Source: Frankiales bacterium
GTDB lineage: Bacteria > Actinomycetota > Actinomycetes > JAFAQI01
DNA: 38,917 bases
Direction of reading: 5' to 3'
Assembly (NCBI GenBank): GCA_025980465.1
Contig: JAICXJ010000029.1
Location: 1 to 38,917 of the forward strand
Below the pieces are notes generated by a model. The model did not search any database and was not told where the DNA came from. It saw nothing but the letters and a program-made list of their open reading frames with translations. Below, one piece after another: positions 32,118-38,917 of the stretch; the stretch's first letter is position 1; the number at the start of each line of letters is the position of its first letter. The translations under genes and the position numbers were made by a program.

Positions 32118-32669
32118 ATGGCGAAACCACTTGAGGGCAAGACCGTCGCGTTTCTGGTCGCAACGGAAGGCATCGAGCAGGTTGAGCTGACCGAGTCCTG
32201 GAAAGCGGTTGAGGGCGCCGGTGGCAAACCGTCGCTGGTCTCGACCGAAGCCGGTACGGTCCAGGCTTTCAACCATCTCGACAAGGCGGACACGTTCGAC
32301 GTCGACGCGGTCGTCGGTGAGACTTCTGTCGACGCCTACGACGGGCTGGTGCTGCCTGGCGGAGTGGCCAACCCCGACAGCTTGCGAATGCACTCTGGCG
32401 CGGTCGCGTTCGCCAAGGGGTTCTTCGATGCGGGCAAGCCGGTGGCGGTGATCTGCCACGGTCCCTGGACGCTGGTCGAGGCCGGTGTCGTGCGCGATCG
32501 CACCCTGACCAGCTGGCCCAGCGTGAAGACCGACATCGTCAACGCCGGCGGAACCTGGGTCGACGAAGAGGTCGTCGTGTGCACCGCCGGTCCGAACACC
32601 TTGATCAGCAGCCGCAAGCCCGACGACCTGAAGGCCTTCTGCCAAGAGCTGGTCGACCAGCTCGCCTAG
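32118..32669 (+). CDS. DJ-1/PfpI-family protein
   Basis: The 183-residue protein has the DJ-1/PfpI fold: GLVLPGG near residue 76 and the nucleophile elbow AVICHGP with C113 and H114, plus an acidic residue (E17 or E20) near the N-terminus. Family members include deglycase/chaperone and peptidase-like stress proteins; the closest group by sequence (ICHGPWTLVEAGVV, TSWPSVKTDIVNAGG) is the YhbO/PfpI type linked to stress survival. A GGGAG ribosome-binding site lies 7 nt before the ATG, so unlike many neighbours it uses a leadered message. Exact activity unknown. Confidence 0.88.
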   Translation: MAKPLEGKTVAFLVATEGIEQVELTESWKAVEGAGGKPSLVSTEAGTVQAFNHLDKADTFDVDAVVGETSVDAYDGLVLPGGVANPDSLRMHSGAVAFAKGFFDAGKPVAVICHGPWTLVEAGVVRDRTLTSWPSVKTDIVNAGGTWVDEEVVVCTAGPNTLISSRKPDDLKAFCQELVDQLA

Positions 32670-32693
32670 TCCATCAACTCGCGAGAGTCACAG

Positions 32694-32767
32694 TGCCCCG
32701 GGTCGGACTCGAACCGACACTGAATGGGTTTTGAATCCATCTTCTCTACCAATTGGAATACCGGGGC
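32694..32767 (-). tRNA. tRNA with CAA anticodon (Leu codon UUG), short variable arm
   Basis: The 74-nt minus-strand cloverleaf has a 7-bp acceptor (GCCCCGG/CCGGGGC) with A73, a T-arm GTCGG-TTCGAGT-CCGAC, a D-loop with AATTGGTAGA and an anticodon loop TTCAAAA. The anticodon CAA reads Leu UUG. It departs from normal tRNA-Leu: the variable region is only 5 nt (TCAGT), the D-stem is a 3-bp TTC/GAA helix and pair 31:39 is A-C. CCA is not encoded. The anticodon and A73 favour Leu, but the short variable arm is unusual for that family. It may be a specialised or degenerate tRNA. Confidence 0.75.
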
Positions 32768-32781
32768 CAGGGCCGGCATCG

Positions 32782-32787
32782 AGTCTA
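32782..32787 (-). promoter_or_regulatory. -10 box for the tRNA gene
   Basis: TAGACT on the minus strand lies 14 nt before the tRNA 5' end, predicting a leader of about 8 nt to be trimmed by RNase P. It lies back to back with the pdtaR -10 box. Confidence 0.5.
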
Positions 32788-32806
32788 GGGAAATCGGTGG
32801 GCTGGG

Positions 32807-32812
32807 TAGTCT
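32807..32812 (+). promoter_or_regulatory. -10 box of leaderless-type promoter for the ANTAR regulator
   Basis: TAGTCT is followed by 7 nt and GTG 32820. It selects this GTG over the ATG at 32832. Confidence 0.5.
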
Positions 32813-32819
32813 GCGGGCC

Positions 32820-33404
32820 GTGAGTTCTCCGATGCCTCGTCGCGTTCTCATCGCAGAGGATGAGGCGCTGATTCGGATGGATCTCAAGGAGATGCTCGAG
32901 GAAGAGGGCTACCAGGTCGTTGCCGAAGCGGCCGACGGGCAGCAGGCCATCGACCTCGCCCGGGAGCACAACCCTGACGTCGTGATTCTCGACGTAAAGA
33001 TGCCGGTGCTCGACGGCATTTCGGCAGCCGAGCAAATCACGGCCGATGCGATCGCGCCGATCGTGATGCTGACTGCGTTCAGCCAACGCGAGCTCGTTGA
33101 ACGGGCGGTCAGCGCCGGTGCCATGGCCTACGTCGTCAAGCCCTTCGGCAAGGCCGACCTGCTGCCCACGATCGAAGTGGCGGTCAGCCGCCATCAGCAG
33201 ATGCGGGCATTGAGCGATGAGGTCGCGGACCTCGCCGAGCGCCTGGACACCCGAAAGCTGATCGATCGTGCCAAGTCGAGGCTGCAGACCGAGCAGGGCA
33301 TGACCGAGCCGGAGGCGTTTCGCTGGATCCAGAAGACGGCGATGGACGGGCGGTCGTCGATGCGCGCAGTGGCCGAAGCCGTTCTCGCTGTCGGGACCGG
33401 CTGA
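32820..33404 (+). CDS. pdtaR: PdtaR-like response regulator with ANTAR RNA-binding domain
   Basis: The 194-residue protein has a receiver domain (about 5-125) with acidic pocket E13/D14, phosphoacceptor D58 in VVILDVKMP, the MLTAFS threonine/serine and K in VKPFGK. A coiled linker and a C-terminal ANTAR domain (about 132-188) follow, which in this family binds paired RNA hairpins to prevent transcription termination. It is the orthologue-type partner of the PdtaS histidine kinase, which is not in this window. It is expressed divergently from the tRNA. The downstream gap before the GNAT gene is strongly structured. Confidence 0.92.
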   Translation: MSSPMPRRVLIAEDEALIRMDLKEMLEEEGYQVVAEAADGQQAIDLAREHNPDVVILDVKMPVLDGISAAEQITADAIAPIVMLTAFSQRELVERAVSAGAMAYVVKPFGKADLLPTIEVAVSRHQQMRALSDEVADLAERLDTRKLIDRAKSRLQTEQGMTEPEAFRWIQKTAMDGRSSMRAVAEAVLAVGTG

Positions 33405-33734
33405 GCGTCGTTCCGGGTCTGCTGCTTGCGTTGAGCGTGCGTCCGAGCCGCGAACGATCGGTCGGTGGGGGCAGAGATGCCCGGCACCTTTGGGTCCGTC
33501 TGCGCCTTCCCCGCGCGTAGACGTTGTCTACTCGGTGCCGGGCTGTGTCGCAAAACTAGTCAACGCGACCGCCGCCGGTCAACGCAGGTGATCAGCTGAC
33601 ATGCCCAAAATGGTCGTGATCGCCCAGCCTCTGATCGGCCCTCGTTTTCCAGAGGATTGGGCGTTACGGTGCTGATACCGATCGGCAGCCATCCGCGGTC
33701 GGCTGCTGTCAGCCCAGTCGACCAGGAGGTGCCG
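33405..33734 (+). other. 330-nt non-coding gap with several inverted repeats
   Basis: I see no gene here. Three structures stand out. First, GCCCGGCACC (33479-33488) pairs with GGTGCCGGGC (33534-33543) and encloses GTAGAC-GTT-GTCTAC (33517-33531). Second, CGCCCA-CCTCTG (33621-33633) pairs with CAGAGG-TGGGCG (33650-33663). Third, GCAGCC pairs with GGCTGC (33685-33706). The last two precede the GNAT ribosome-binding site AGGAGG at 33724-33729. They could be a terminator plus a structured leader, or a small RNA. Confidence 0.5.
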
Positions 33735-34343
33735 GTGAGCCGTTCACAGGTAATCACCCGCACCGCCACGTCAGACGACATACCCACCCTGGTTGATCTG
33801 TGGGACGAGCTCCGGCAGGTGGGAGGCCGTGCCGAGCGGGCGATCAACCCGGTAAACGGCGGCGGCGACGTCAAGGACCGGTTCGCCGAGGTGCTCCTCG
33901 ACCCGACCTGCCGAGTCGAGCTCGCTTGCATCGGCGATACGCCGGCCGGCATGGCCGTCATGCGCATCTCGCATCCCGACCCGCTCTCGGACTCACGCGT
34001 CGTCCATGTCGCGCACCTCTATGTCGCCCGTGCCGCGCGTCACTACGGCGTCGGTCATGCGCTGCTGTCCGCGGCCGCTGACTTCGCCGCCGAGAACCAC
34101 CTCGATCACGTTGCCGCGAGCGTCTACCCGTCGCTGCGTGATGCCAGCCGGTTCTTCGCGCGGCTGGGCTTCGCCCCCGTCGCGGTACGGCGGGTCGTGC
34201 CGGTCACCGTCCTGCGGCGACGTCTTGGTGCCGACAGCAACACCCCACTGCTCGGCGACGCGGTCCGTCGCCGTACCCGATTGATGAGGCCGGTCCCGCC
34301 GCAGCGCCGCCGCCGCACCGTGGCCGAACGGATCGAGTCCTAG
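33735..34343 (+). CDS. GNAT-family N-acetyltransferase
   Basis: The 202-residue protein has a GNAT fold with acetyl-CoA-binding motif A in HVAHLYVARAARHYGVGHALL (R102-x-x-G105-x-G107) and a later RFFARLGFAPVAVRRVVP typical of motif B. A basic C-terminal tail of about 35 residues ends in RRRRTVAERIES. The GTG start at 33735 is set by an AGGAGGT ribosome-binding site just upstream, one of the clearest in the window. Substrate unknown. It lies after the ANTAR regulator across a structured gap, so control by that regulator is a reasonable guess only. Confidence 0.85.
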   Translation: MSRSQVITRTATSDDIPTLVDLWDELRQVGGRAERAINPVNGGGDVKDRFAEVLLDPTCRVELACIGDTPAGMAVMRISHPDPLSDSRVVHVAHLYVARAARHYGVGHALLSAAADFAAENHLDHVAASVYPSLRDASRFFARLGFAPVAVRRVVPVTVLRRRLGADSNTPLLGDAVRRRTRLMRPVPPQRRRRTVAERIES

Positions 34344-34366
34344 CGTTCTGAGGACCACTGCTTTCC

Positions 34367-34780
34367 CTAGCCGGGTTCGCGAAGGAGCGCGGTCAACCGC
34401 GAGGTGCAGAGCTTTCGGTCCTGGTCGTCGGTGATCACGATCTGATAGGTGCAGAGCGTGCGGCCGAGATGCAGCGGCGTCGCGACCCCCGTCACGTAGC
34501 CCTCGGTCGCCGAGCGGTGATGAGTGGCATTGATCTCGATCCCCACCGCGATCTTGTCGGCCCCCGCATGCAGCGCCGACGCCATCGACCCCATCGACTC
34601 GGCGAGGACGCACGAGGCCCCGCCGTGCAGCAGGCCGTACGGCTGGCGGTTGCCTTCCACCGGCATCCGGGCCACCACTCGGTCGACCGAGAATTCGAGG
34701 AACTCGATCCCCATCTTCTCGCCGAGCTCCCCGACGATCGCGGTCATTGCGGGGGCGAGGTCATCCGGCGGCTGCGTCAC
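34367..34780 (-). CDS. PaaI-like hotdog-fold acyl-CoA thioesterase
   Basis: The 137-residue protein has the hotdog thioesterase signature LLHGGASCVLAES with H52-G-G and candidate catalytic E61, and a later GIEINATHHRS strand typical of the PaaI / 4-hydroxybenzoyl-CoA thioesterase group. It hydrolyses an acyl- or aryl-CoA that cannot be named. GTG 34780 is supported by a TAGGGT box exactly 6 nt upstream. It is divergent from polA with only 23 nt between the start codons, and convergent with the GNAT gene. Confidence 0.88.
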   Translation of the reverse strand: MTQPPDDLAPAMTAIVGELGEKMGIEFLEFSVDRVVARMPVEGNRQPYGLLHGGASCVLAESMGSMASALHAGADKIAVGIEINATHHRSATEGYVTGVATPLHLGRTLCTYQIVITDDQDRKLCTSRLTALLREPG

Positions 34781-34786
34781 TTAGCC

Positions 34787-34796
34787 ACCCTAGGAT
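34787..34796. promoter_or_regulatory. Bidirectional promoter with overlapping -10 boxes (thioesterase / polA)
   Basis: The 10-bp sequence ACCCTAGGAT contains TAGGGT on the minus strand (34787-34792), 6 nt before GTG 34780, and TAGGAT on the plus strand (34791-34796), 7 nt before ATG 34804. The boxes share two base pairs. Both transcripts would be leaderless. Confidence 0.6.
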
Positions 34797-34803
34797 GCGG
34801 GGC

Positions 34804-37509
34804 ATGGCGCCTGGTGCGAAGGTGAGCTCTCCGACGCGCTCCCGGCTGCTGCTCCTGGATGGCCATTCGCTGGCGTATCGAGCCTTCTTTGCCCTACCCG
34901 TCGAGAACTTCTCGACGACAACGGGTCAGCCGACGAACGCCGTCTACGGCTTCACGGCCATGCTCATCAACATCCTCCGGGACGAGTCCCCGACGCACGT
35001 TGCGGTCGCGTTCGACGTCGGTCGCAAGACCTTCCGGACCGAGGCGTACGCCGAGTACAAGGCCAACCGGAAGGAGACCCCGACTGACTTCCGGGGTCAG
35101 GTGGATCTGATCCGCGAGGTGCTCAGCGCACTGAAGATCACCGCGATCGAAGCAGCGGGTTACGAGGCGGATGACGTCATCGCCACCCTCGCGGTACAGG
35201 GCCACGCCGAGGACATGGACGTGCTCATCGTCACCGGCGACCGGGATGTCCTGCAGCTCGTGAACGACCGCGTGACGGTCTTGATGACCCGCCGCGGCAT
35301 CAGCGACATGACCCGTTTCACCCCGGCAGCCGTCGAGGAGAAGTACGGGCTCACGCCGAGCCAGTACCCCGACTTCGCCGCGTTGCGCGGCGACCCGAGC
35401 GACAACCTTCCGTCGATCCCCGGCGTGGGCGAGAAGACCGCGGCGAAGTGGGTGCGCGACTTCGGCTCGCTCGACGAGCTGGTCGCGAAGGTCGACACGG
35501 TGCCCGGCAAGGCCGGTGACGCACTGCGCGACCACCTCACCGACGTCATCCGCAACCGGCAGCTCACCGAGCTGCGCCGCGATGTCCCGCTCGACAAGCC
35601 GCCCGCCGAGCTGGTGCTCGGGCAGTGGGATCGCGAGATCCTCAACACGCTCTTCGACACCTTGCAGTTCCGGGTGTTACGCGAGCGGCTCTACACGACG
35701 TTCTCGGTGTCTGAGCCCGAGTCGGCCGATGCCGGCTTCGAGCTCCACGGGGTGGTGCTCTCCCCCGGCGATGTCGCGGGGTGGCTCGACGAGCACGCGC
35801 GCGGCGACACGCTGCACGGCGTGGCCTTCCTCGGCTCGTGGGGCCGCGGTACGGGCAACATCACCGGACTCGCGCTGGCCTCACCCGACGGGACCGCGGC
35901 GTACCTCGACCCTGAGCAGCTCACCGCGGACGATGAGAAGGCCATCACCGGCTGGCTGGCCGACCCGGCGATCAGCAAGGCCACCCATGACGTCAAGGGC
36001 CCGCTGCTGGCGCTCGCCGAGCGCGGCTGGTCGCTCGCCGGTGTGACAAGCGACACCGCTCTCGCGGCCTATCTGGCATTGCCCGGCCAGCGCACCTTCG
36101 ACCTCTCCGACCTCGCGGTGCGTTACCTGCAACGCGAGCTTCGTGCCGAGTCCAGCGACGACGGTCAGCTCTCGCTCGACGGGTCACTCGAGGAGGACGA
36201 GGCACAGGGGCAGATGCTTCGAGCCCGCGCCATCCTCGATCTCGCGATCGCGCTCGAGGCAGTGCTCGCCGATCGCGGCGGCTCGGCGCTGCTGACCGAG
36301 CTCGAGCTTCCGTTGACCGCGCTGCTCGCTGAGATGGAGCGGGTGGGGATCGCGGCCGACGTCGAGTGGCTTGCCGAGCTCGAGGCGCGGTTCGCCGGCG
36401 AGGTGAAGAACGCCGCCGAGCAGGCCTACGCGACCCTTGGCCACGAGGTCAATCTCGGCTCGCCCAAGCAGCTCCAGCAGGTGCTGTTCGAAGAGCTGGC
36501 ACTGCCGAAGACCAAGAAGATCAAGACCGGCTACACGACTGACGCCGAGGCCCTGCAGGATCTCTACGCGAAGACCGGGCATCCGTTTCTGGAGCACCTG
36601 CTACGACATCGCGACGTGGCGCGGCTGAAGACCGTCGTGGATTCGCTGATACCGATGGTCGACGACCACGGCCGGGTGCACACCACTTATAACCAGCTCG
36701 TCGCGGCGACCGGGCGGTTGTCCAGCACCGACCCCAACCTGCAGAACATCCCGGTCCGCACCCTGGAAGGCCGGGAGATCCGTAAGGCATTCATCGTCGG
36801 CCAGGACTTCGAATCCCTCATGACGGCCGACTACTCGCAGATCGAGATGCGGATCATGGCCCACCTCTCCGGTGACGCCGGCCTGATCGAGGCGTTCTCC
36901 TCAGGCGAAGATCTGCACACCTTCGTTGCCGCCACCGCGTTTGGGATCGCGGTCGACGCCGTAGAGCCGGAGCAGCGCCGGCGGATCAAGGCGATGTCGT
37001 ACGGCCTGGCCTACGGCCTCTCGGCGTACGGGTTGTCGCAGCAGCTCGGCATCACGCCGGACGATGCCAAGGAGCACATGGAGGCCTACTTCGCCCGCTT
37101 CGGCGGCGTGCGCGACTACCTCACCGGGGTCGTCGCTCAGGCGCGCATGGACGGCTACACCGAAACCATCCTCGGCCGCCGCCGCTACCTGCCCGACTTG
37201 ACCAGCGACAACGGGCAGCGTCGGCAGATGGCCGAGCGGATGGCGCTCAACGCCCCGATCCAGGGATCAGCCGCCGACATCATCAAGGTCGCGATGCTCG
37301 GGGTGGAGCGGGCGCTGCGCGAGGGAAACCTGGCATCCCGGTTGTTGCTGCAGGTGCACGACGAGCTCGTCCTCGAGATCGCGGCGGGGGAGCGGCAGAG
37401 GGTCGAGGACCTGGTACGTCGGGAAATGGGCGCGGCGTACCAGCTCGGGGACGTGGCGCTGGAGGTCTCAGTCGGCTTTGGCAAGTCCTGGGACGACGCC
37501 GCCCACTAG
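34804..37509 (+). CDS. polA: DNA polymerase I
   Basis: Pol I fills gaps and removes RNA primers. The 901-residue protein has an N-terminal 5'-nuclease domain (about 15-310; LLLDGHSLAYRAFFAL, GYEADDVIAT, TGDRD), a central exonuclease-like domain (about 330-480) and a polymerase domain. Polymerase motif A is TADYSQIEMR (D676), motif B has K729 and Y733, and motif C is VHDELVLE (D853, E854). The proofreading motif D-x-E is missing (position held by FLGSWGRG), so 3'-5' exonuclease activity is probably lost, as in other actinobacterial PolA. ATG 34804 follows TAGGAT by 7 nt. Confidence 0.97.
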   Translation: MAPGAKVSSPTRSRLLLLDGHSLAYRAFFALPVENFSTTTGQPTNAVYGFTAMLINILRDESPTHVAVAFDVGRKTFRTEAYAEYKANRKETPTDFRGQVDLIREVLSALKITAIEAAGYEADDVIATLAVQGHAEDMDVLIVTGDRDVLQLVNDRVTVLMTRRGISDMTRFTPAAVEEKYGLTPSQYPDFAALRGDPSDNLPSIPGVGEKTAAKWVRDFGSLDELVAKVDTVPGKAGDALRDHLTDVIRNRQLTELRRDVPLDKPPAELVLGQWDREILNTLFDTLQFRVLRERLYTTFSVSEPESADAGFELHGVVLSPGDVAGWLDEHARGDTLHGVAFLGSWGRGTGNITGLALASPDGTAAYLDPEQLTADDEKAITGWLADPAISKATHDVKGPLLALAERGWSLAGVTSDTALAAYLALPGQRTFDLSDLAVRYLQRELRAESSDDGQLSLDGSLEEDEAQGQMLRARAILDLAIALEAVLADRGGSALLTELELPLTALLAEMERVGIAADVEWLAELEARFAGEVKNAAEQAYATLGHEVNLGSPKQLQQVLFEELALPKTKKIKTGYTTDAEALQDLYAKTGHPFLEHLLRHRDVARLKTVVDSLIPMVDDHGRVHTTYNQLVAATGRLSSTDPNLQNIPVRTLEGREIRKAFIVGQDFESLMTADYSQIEMRIMAHLSGDAGLIEAFSSGEDLHTFVAATAFGIAVDAVEPEQRRRIKAMSYGLAYGLSAYGLSQQLGITPDDAKEHMEAYFARFGGVRDYLTGVVAQARMDGYTETILGRRRYLPDLTSDNGQRRQMAERMALNAPIQGSAADIIKVAMLGVERALREGNLASRLLLQVHDELVLEIAAGERQRVEDLVRREMGAAYQLGDVALEVSVGFGKSWDDAAH

Positions 37510-37512
37510 ACA

Positions 37513-37591
37513 CACGCATGTGCCATCGCTGGCGCTATAGGCCCACCGATGGCACATGCGTGGCGCTATAGGCCCACCGATGGCACATGCG
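37513..37591. repeat. 31-bp tandem repeat with inverted-repeat arm at the polA 3' end (possible bidirectional terminator)
   Basis: CACGCATGTGCCATCG (37513-37528) is the perfect reverse complement of 37547-37562. A 31-bp unit (37530-37560) is then repeated exactly at 37561-37591, giving a second copy of most of the right arm. The structure starts 4 nt after the polA stop and contains the last codons and the stop of the convergent methyltransferase gene. A stem of 16 bp with an 18-nt loop is possible on either strand. Confidence 0.8.
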
Positions 37592-38402
37592 TGGGCTTGT
37601 GGGTCACGAAGATGGCCGTGCCGGGGATCAGCTCGCCGCGCAGCTTGCTCCACTGACCCCAGGTGCGGTCGTGGTCGGCAGGCCACTCCGGCTCGACCAG
37701 GTCGTCGACGACCAGACCGGCCGCGACGATCTCGCGGATCCGGTCGCCAACCGTGCGGTGGTGCTCGACGTAGGTCGGGACGCCGTGCTCGTCCTGCTCG
37801 ACGTACGGAAGCCGGTCGAAGTACGACGTACGGACGGTCAGCCCGCCGGGTCCGGGGTCGTCGAGGAAGCACCAGCGAATCGGATGGGTGACCGCGAACA
37901 CCCATCGGCCGCCCGGCCGAAGCACCCGGGCAACTTCGGTCATGACTGCCTGTGAGTCCTCGACGAACGGCACCGCGCCGTACGCCGAGCAGGCCAGGTC
38001 GAACGAGCCGTCCCGGAACGGCAACCGCTGGGCATCGCCCATCACCAGCGCCGACCGCATTCCGAGCCGCTGGTCGAGCCGCCGGGCATGTCCCAGCTGA
38101 GACCCGGACAGGTCGATGCCGACGGCCGTCGCGCCCTGCGCGGTGAGCCAGCGAGTGCACTGTGCGGCGCCGGCACCCACCTCGAGCACCTGCTTCCCGG
38201 CGACCGGGCCGAGCAGTTGCGCGTCAGCCTCGCGGAGGCGTTCCGGGCACCACATGAGGTCGGCGTCGCCGAGGAAGGCGCCGTGCTCAGCCTGGTAGTC
38301 CTCCGCCGTGGACTCCCACCAGGCTCGGGACGCTGCCAAGCTCGCTGCCGGGCTGAGCCGGCGGCGTACCGGTTTGATGATCATCGGCCGTTGGACTCCC
38401 AT
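37566..38402 (-). CDS. Class I SAM-dependent methyltransferase
   Basis: The 278-residue protein has SAM-binding motif I VLEVGAGAAQ at 72-81, the acidic end of strand 2 in GIDLSG, and GDAQRLPFRDGSFDLACS, fitting UbiE/Methyltransf_11-type enzymes on small molecules. The C-terminal region with YVEHHRTVGDRIREIVAAGL is typical of a widespread actinobacterial subgroup. Substrate unknown. Its final residues (HVPSVGL) are encoded inside the 31-bp repeat, so repeat change could alter the C-terminus. ATG 38402 is used; ATG 38384 is a plausible alternative. It is divergent from rpsA. Confidence 0.88.
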   Translation of the reverse strand: MGVQRPMIIKPVRRRLSPAASLAASRAWWESTAEDYQAEHGAFLGDADLMWCPERLREADAQLLGPVAGKQVLEVGAGAAQCTRWLTAQGATAVGIDLSGSQLGHARRLDQRLGMRSALVMGDAQRLPFRDGSFDLACSAYGAVPFVEDSQAVMTEVARVLRPGGRWVFAVTHPIRWCFLDDPGPGGLTVRTSYFDRLPYVEQDEHGVPTYVEHHRTVGDRIREIVAAGLVVDDLVEPEWPADHDRTWGQWSKLRGELIPGTAIFVTHKPTHVPSVGL

Positions 38403-38408
38403 GCTGCG

Positions 38409-38438
38409 TTCGACTCAACTGCGGGGCGCGAATAGACT
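38409..38438 (+). promoter_or_regulatory. rpsA promoter
   Basis: TTCGAC (38409-38414) and TAGACT (38433-38438) are separated by 18 nt, a good primary-sigma promoter for an actinobacterium. Transcription would begin near 38445, giving a leader of about 96 nt; the leader contains GAGGA 10 nt before the rpsA ATG. Confidence 0.6.
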
Positions 38439-38540
38439 CGTTGGCCGCATCGGGGAACCCCTCGATGTGCCGTCGACACCACTGTCCCCCTGTCCTAATC
38501 GACACCCGACAACTGTCCGTCTTTCGAGGATCCCTACTAC

Positions 38541-38917
38541 ATGACCGCTGCAGTCGCCGAACCGAACACCCCGCAAGGCCCCGCCCAGGTCGCTGTCAAC
38601 GACATCGGCTCCGCTGAGGACTTCCTCGCAGCCATCGAAGGCACGATCAAGGAGTTCAACGACGGCGACATCGTCGAAGGCATCATCGTCCGGGTCGACC
38701 GCGACGAGGTCCTGCTCGACATTGGCTACAAGACCGAGGGCGTGATCCCCAGCCGCGAGCTGTCGATCAAGCACGACGTCGACCCCAACGAGGTCGTCTC
38801 AGTCGGTGACGAGGTAGAGGCCCTCGTCCTCCAGAAGGAGGACAAGGAGGGCCGCCTGATCCTGTCCAAGAAGCGCGCCCAGTACGAGCGCGCCTGGGGC
38901 ACGATCGAGCAGATCAA
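38541..38917 (+). CDS. rpsA: 30S ribosomal protein S1 (3' end outside window)
   Basis: The frame is open to the end of the window (125 complete codons). After an Ala/Pro-rich start it shows the first S1 RNA-binding domain: GDIVEGIIVRVDRDEVLLDIGYKTEGVIPSREL (about 42-74), then GDEVEALVLQKEDKEGRLILSKKRA and AWGTIEQI, the lead-in to domain 2. S1 helps the 30S subunit bind structured or leadered messages. The ATG has GAGGA 10 nt upstream. The polA-rpsA neighbourhood is common in actinobacteria. Confidence 0.95.
   Translation, partial: MTAAVAEPNTPQGPAQVAVNDIGSAEDFLAAIEGTIKEFNDGDIVEGIIVRVDRDEVLLDIGYKTEGVIPSRELSIKHDVDPNEVVSVGDEVEALVLQKEDKEGRLILSKKRAQYERAWGTIEQI

Noticed and set aside
32724-32819. 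Upstream start for the ANTAR regulator at 32724
   Set aside because: That start would run through the tRNA gene and its promoter, and the receiver domain is complete from 32820.
37468-38160. Minus-strand 230-codon frame over the polA end and methyltransferase gene
   Set aside because: It overlaps the methyltransferase gene in another phase and has an Arg/Pro-rich shadow composition; the repeat at 37513-37591 simply adds open codons.

Overview
This window is a high-GC actinobacterial chromosome segment carrying mostly core housekeeping and amino-acid biosynthesis genes. The phylum call rests on the very high G+C, frequent GTG starts, 4-base stop/start overlaps, a PriA-type HisA, a TrpE-adjacent Trp-region membrane protein, a PdtaR-like ANTAR regulator, a mycothiol-dependent-isomerase-type protein and many TANNNT boxes placed about 6 nt before start codons. 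The order dnaE - his - trp - lgt - gltBD - pdtaR - polA - rpsA is, as I recall it, also the order in Streptomyces-like genomes, so this looks like ancestral backbone and not an island. I cannot name the genus.

Layout. 1-2985 (+): a TraR/DksA zinc-finger protein with a tandem-repeat N-terminus, then lspA, an RluA-type pseudouridine synthase and a membrane-anchored unknown, all overlapping. 3100-4819 (-): two tandem secreted GH16-like paralogues. 5019-8582 (+): dnaE. 8627-12848 (+): an envelope-type cluster of MGDG-synthase-like glycosyltransferase, NodB-type deacetylase, ABC ATPase, permease and a small membrane protein. 12845-19096 (+): hisD, hisC, hisB, hisH, priA, hisF and hisI, interrupted by one minus-strand DinB-like gene. 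19093-24156 (+): trpE, a Trp-region membrane protein, trpC, trpB and trpA. 24166-25793 (+): lgt and a VIT-family transporter. 25794-26032 is a regulatory gap with short direct repeats and a hairpin. 26033-32045 (+): gltB and gltD. 32118-32669 (+): a DJ-1/PfpI protein. 32694-32767 (-): a tRNA with a CAA anticodon. 32820-34343 (+): pdtaR-like regulator and a GNAT, separated by a structured 330-nt gap. 34367-34780 (-): a PaaI-like thioesterase, divergent from polA (34804-37509, +). A repeat-rich convergent junction follows, then a minus-strand methyltransferase and the 5' part of rpsA, which runs off the window.

How the genes work together. The his genes cover all histidine steps except hisG, hisE and a histidinol-phosphatase. 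The trp genes lack trpG, trpD and trpF; PriA, which keeps the bifunctional residues, very likely supplies both HisA and TrpF activity and ties the two pathways together. GltBD supplies glutamate. LspA and Lgt, in separate clusters, are both lipoprotein-processing enzymes.

The most notable non-coding pattern is the series of leaderless-type promoters: a -10 box followed by 5-8 nt and then the start codon, seen before at least a dozen genes, several inside what looks like one his-trp operon. One is a bidirectional promoter with overlapping -10 boxes between the thioesterase gene and polA. I found no CRISPR array, phage, IS element or clearly novel multigene system. The best candidates for something undescribed are the glycosyltransferase/deacetylase/ABC cluster, the GH16-like pair, the compact Leu-anticodon tRNA and the repeat/hairpin structures at 33479-33706 and 37513-37591.
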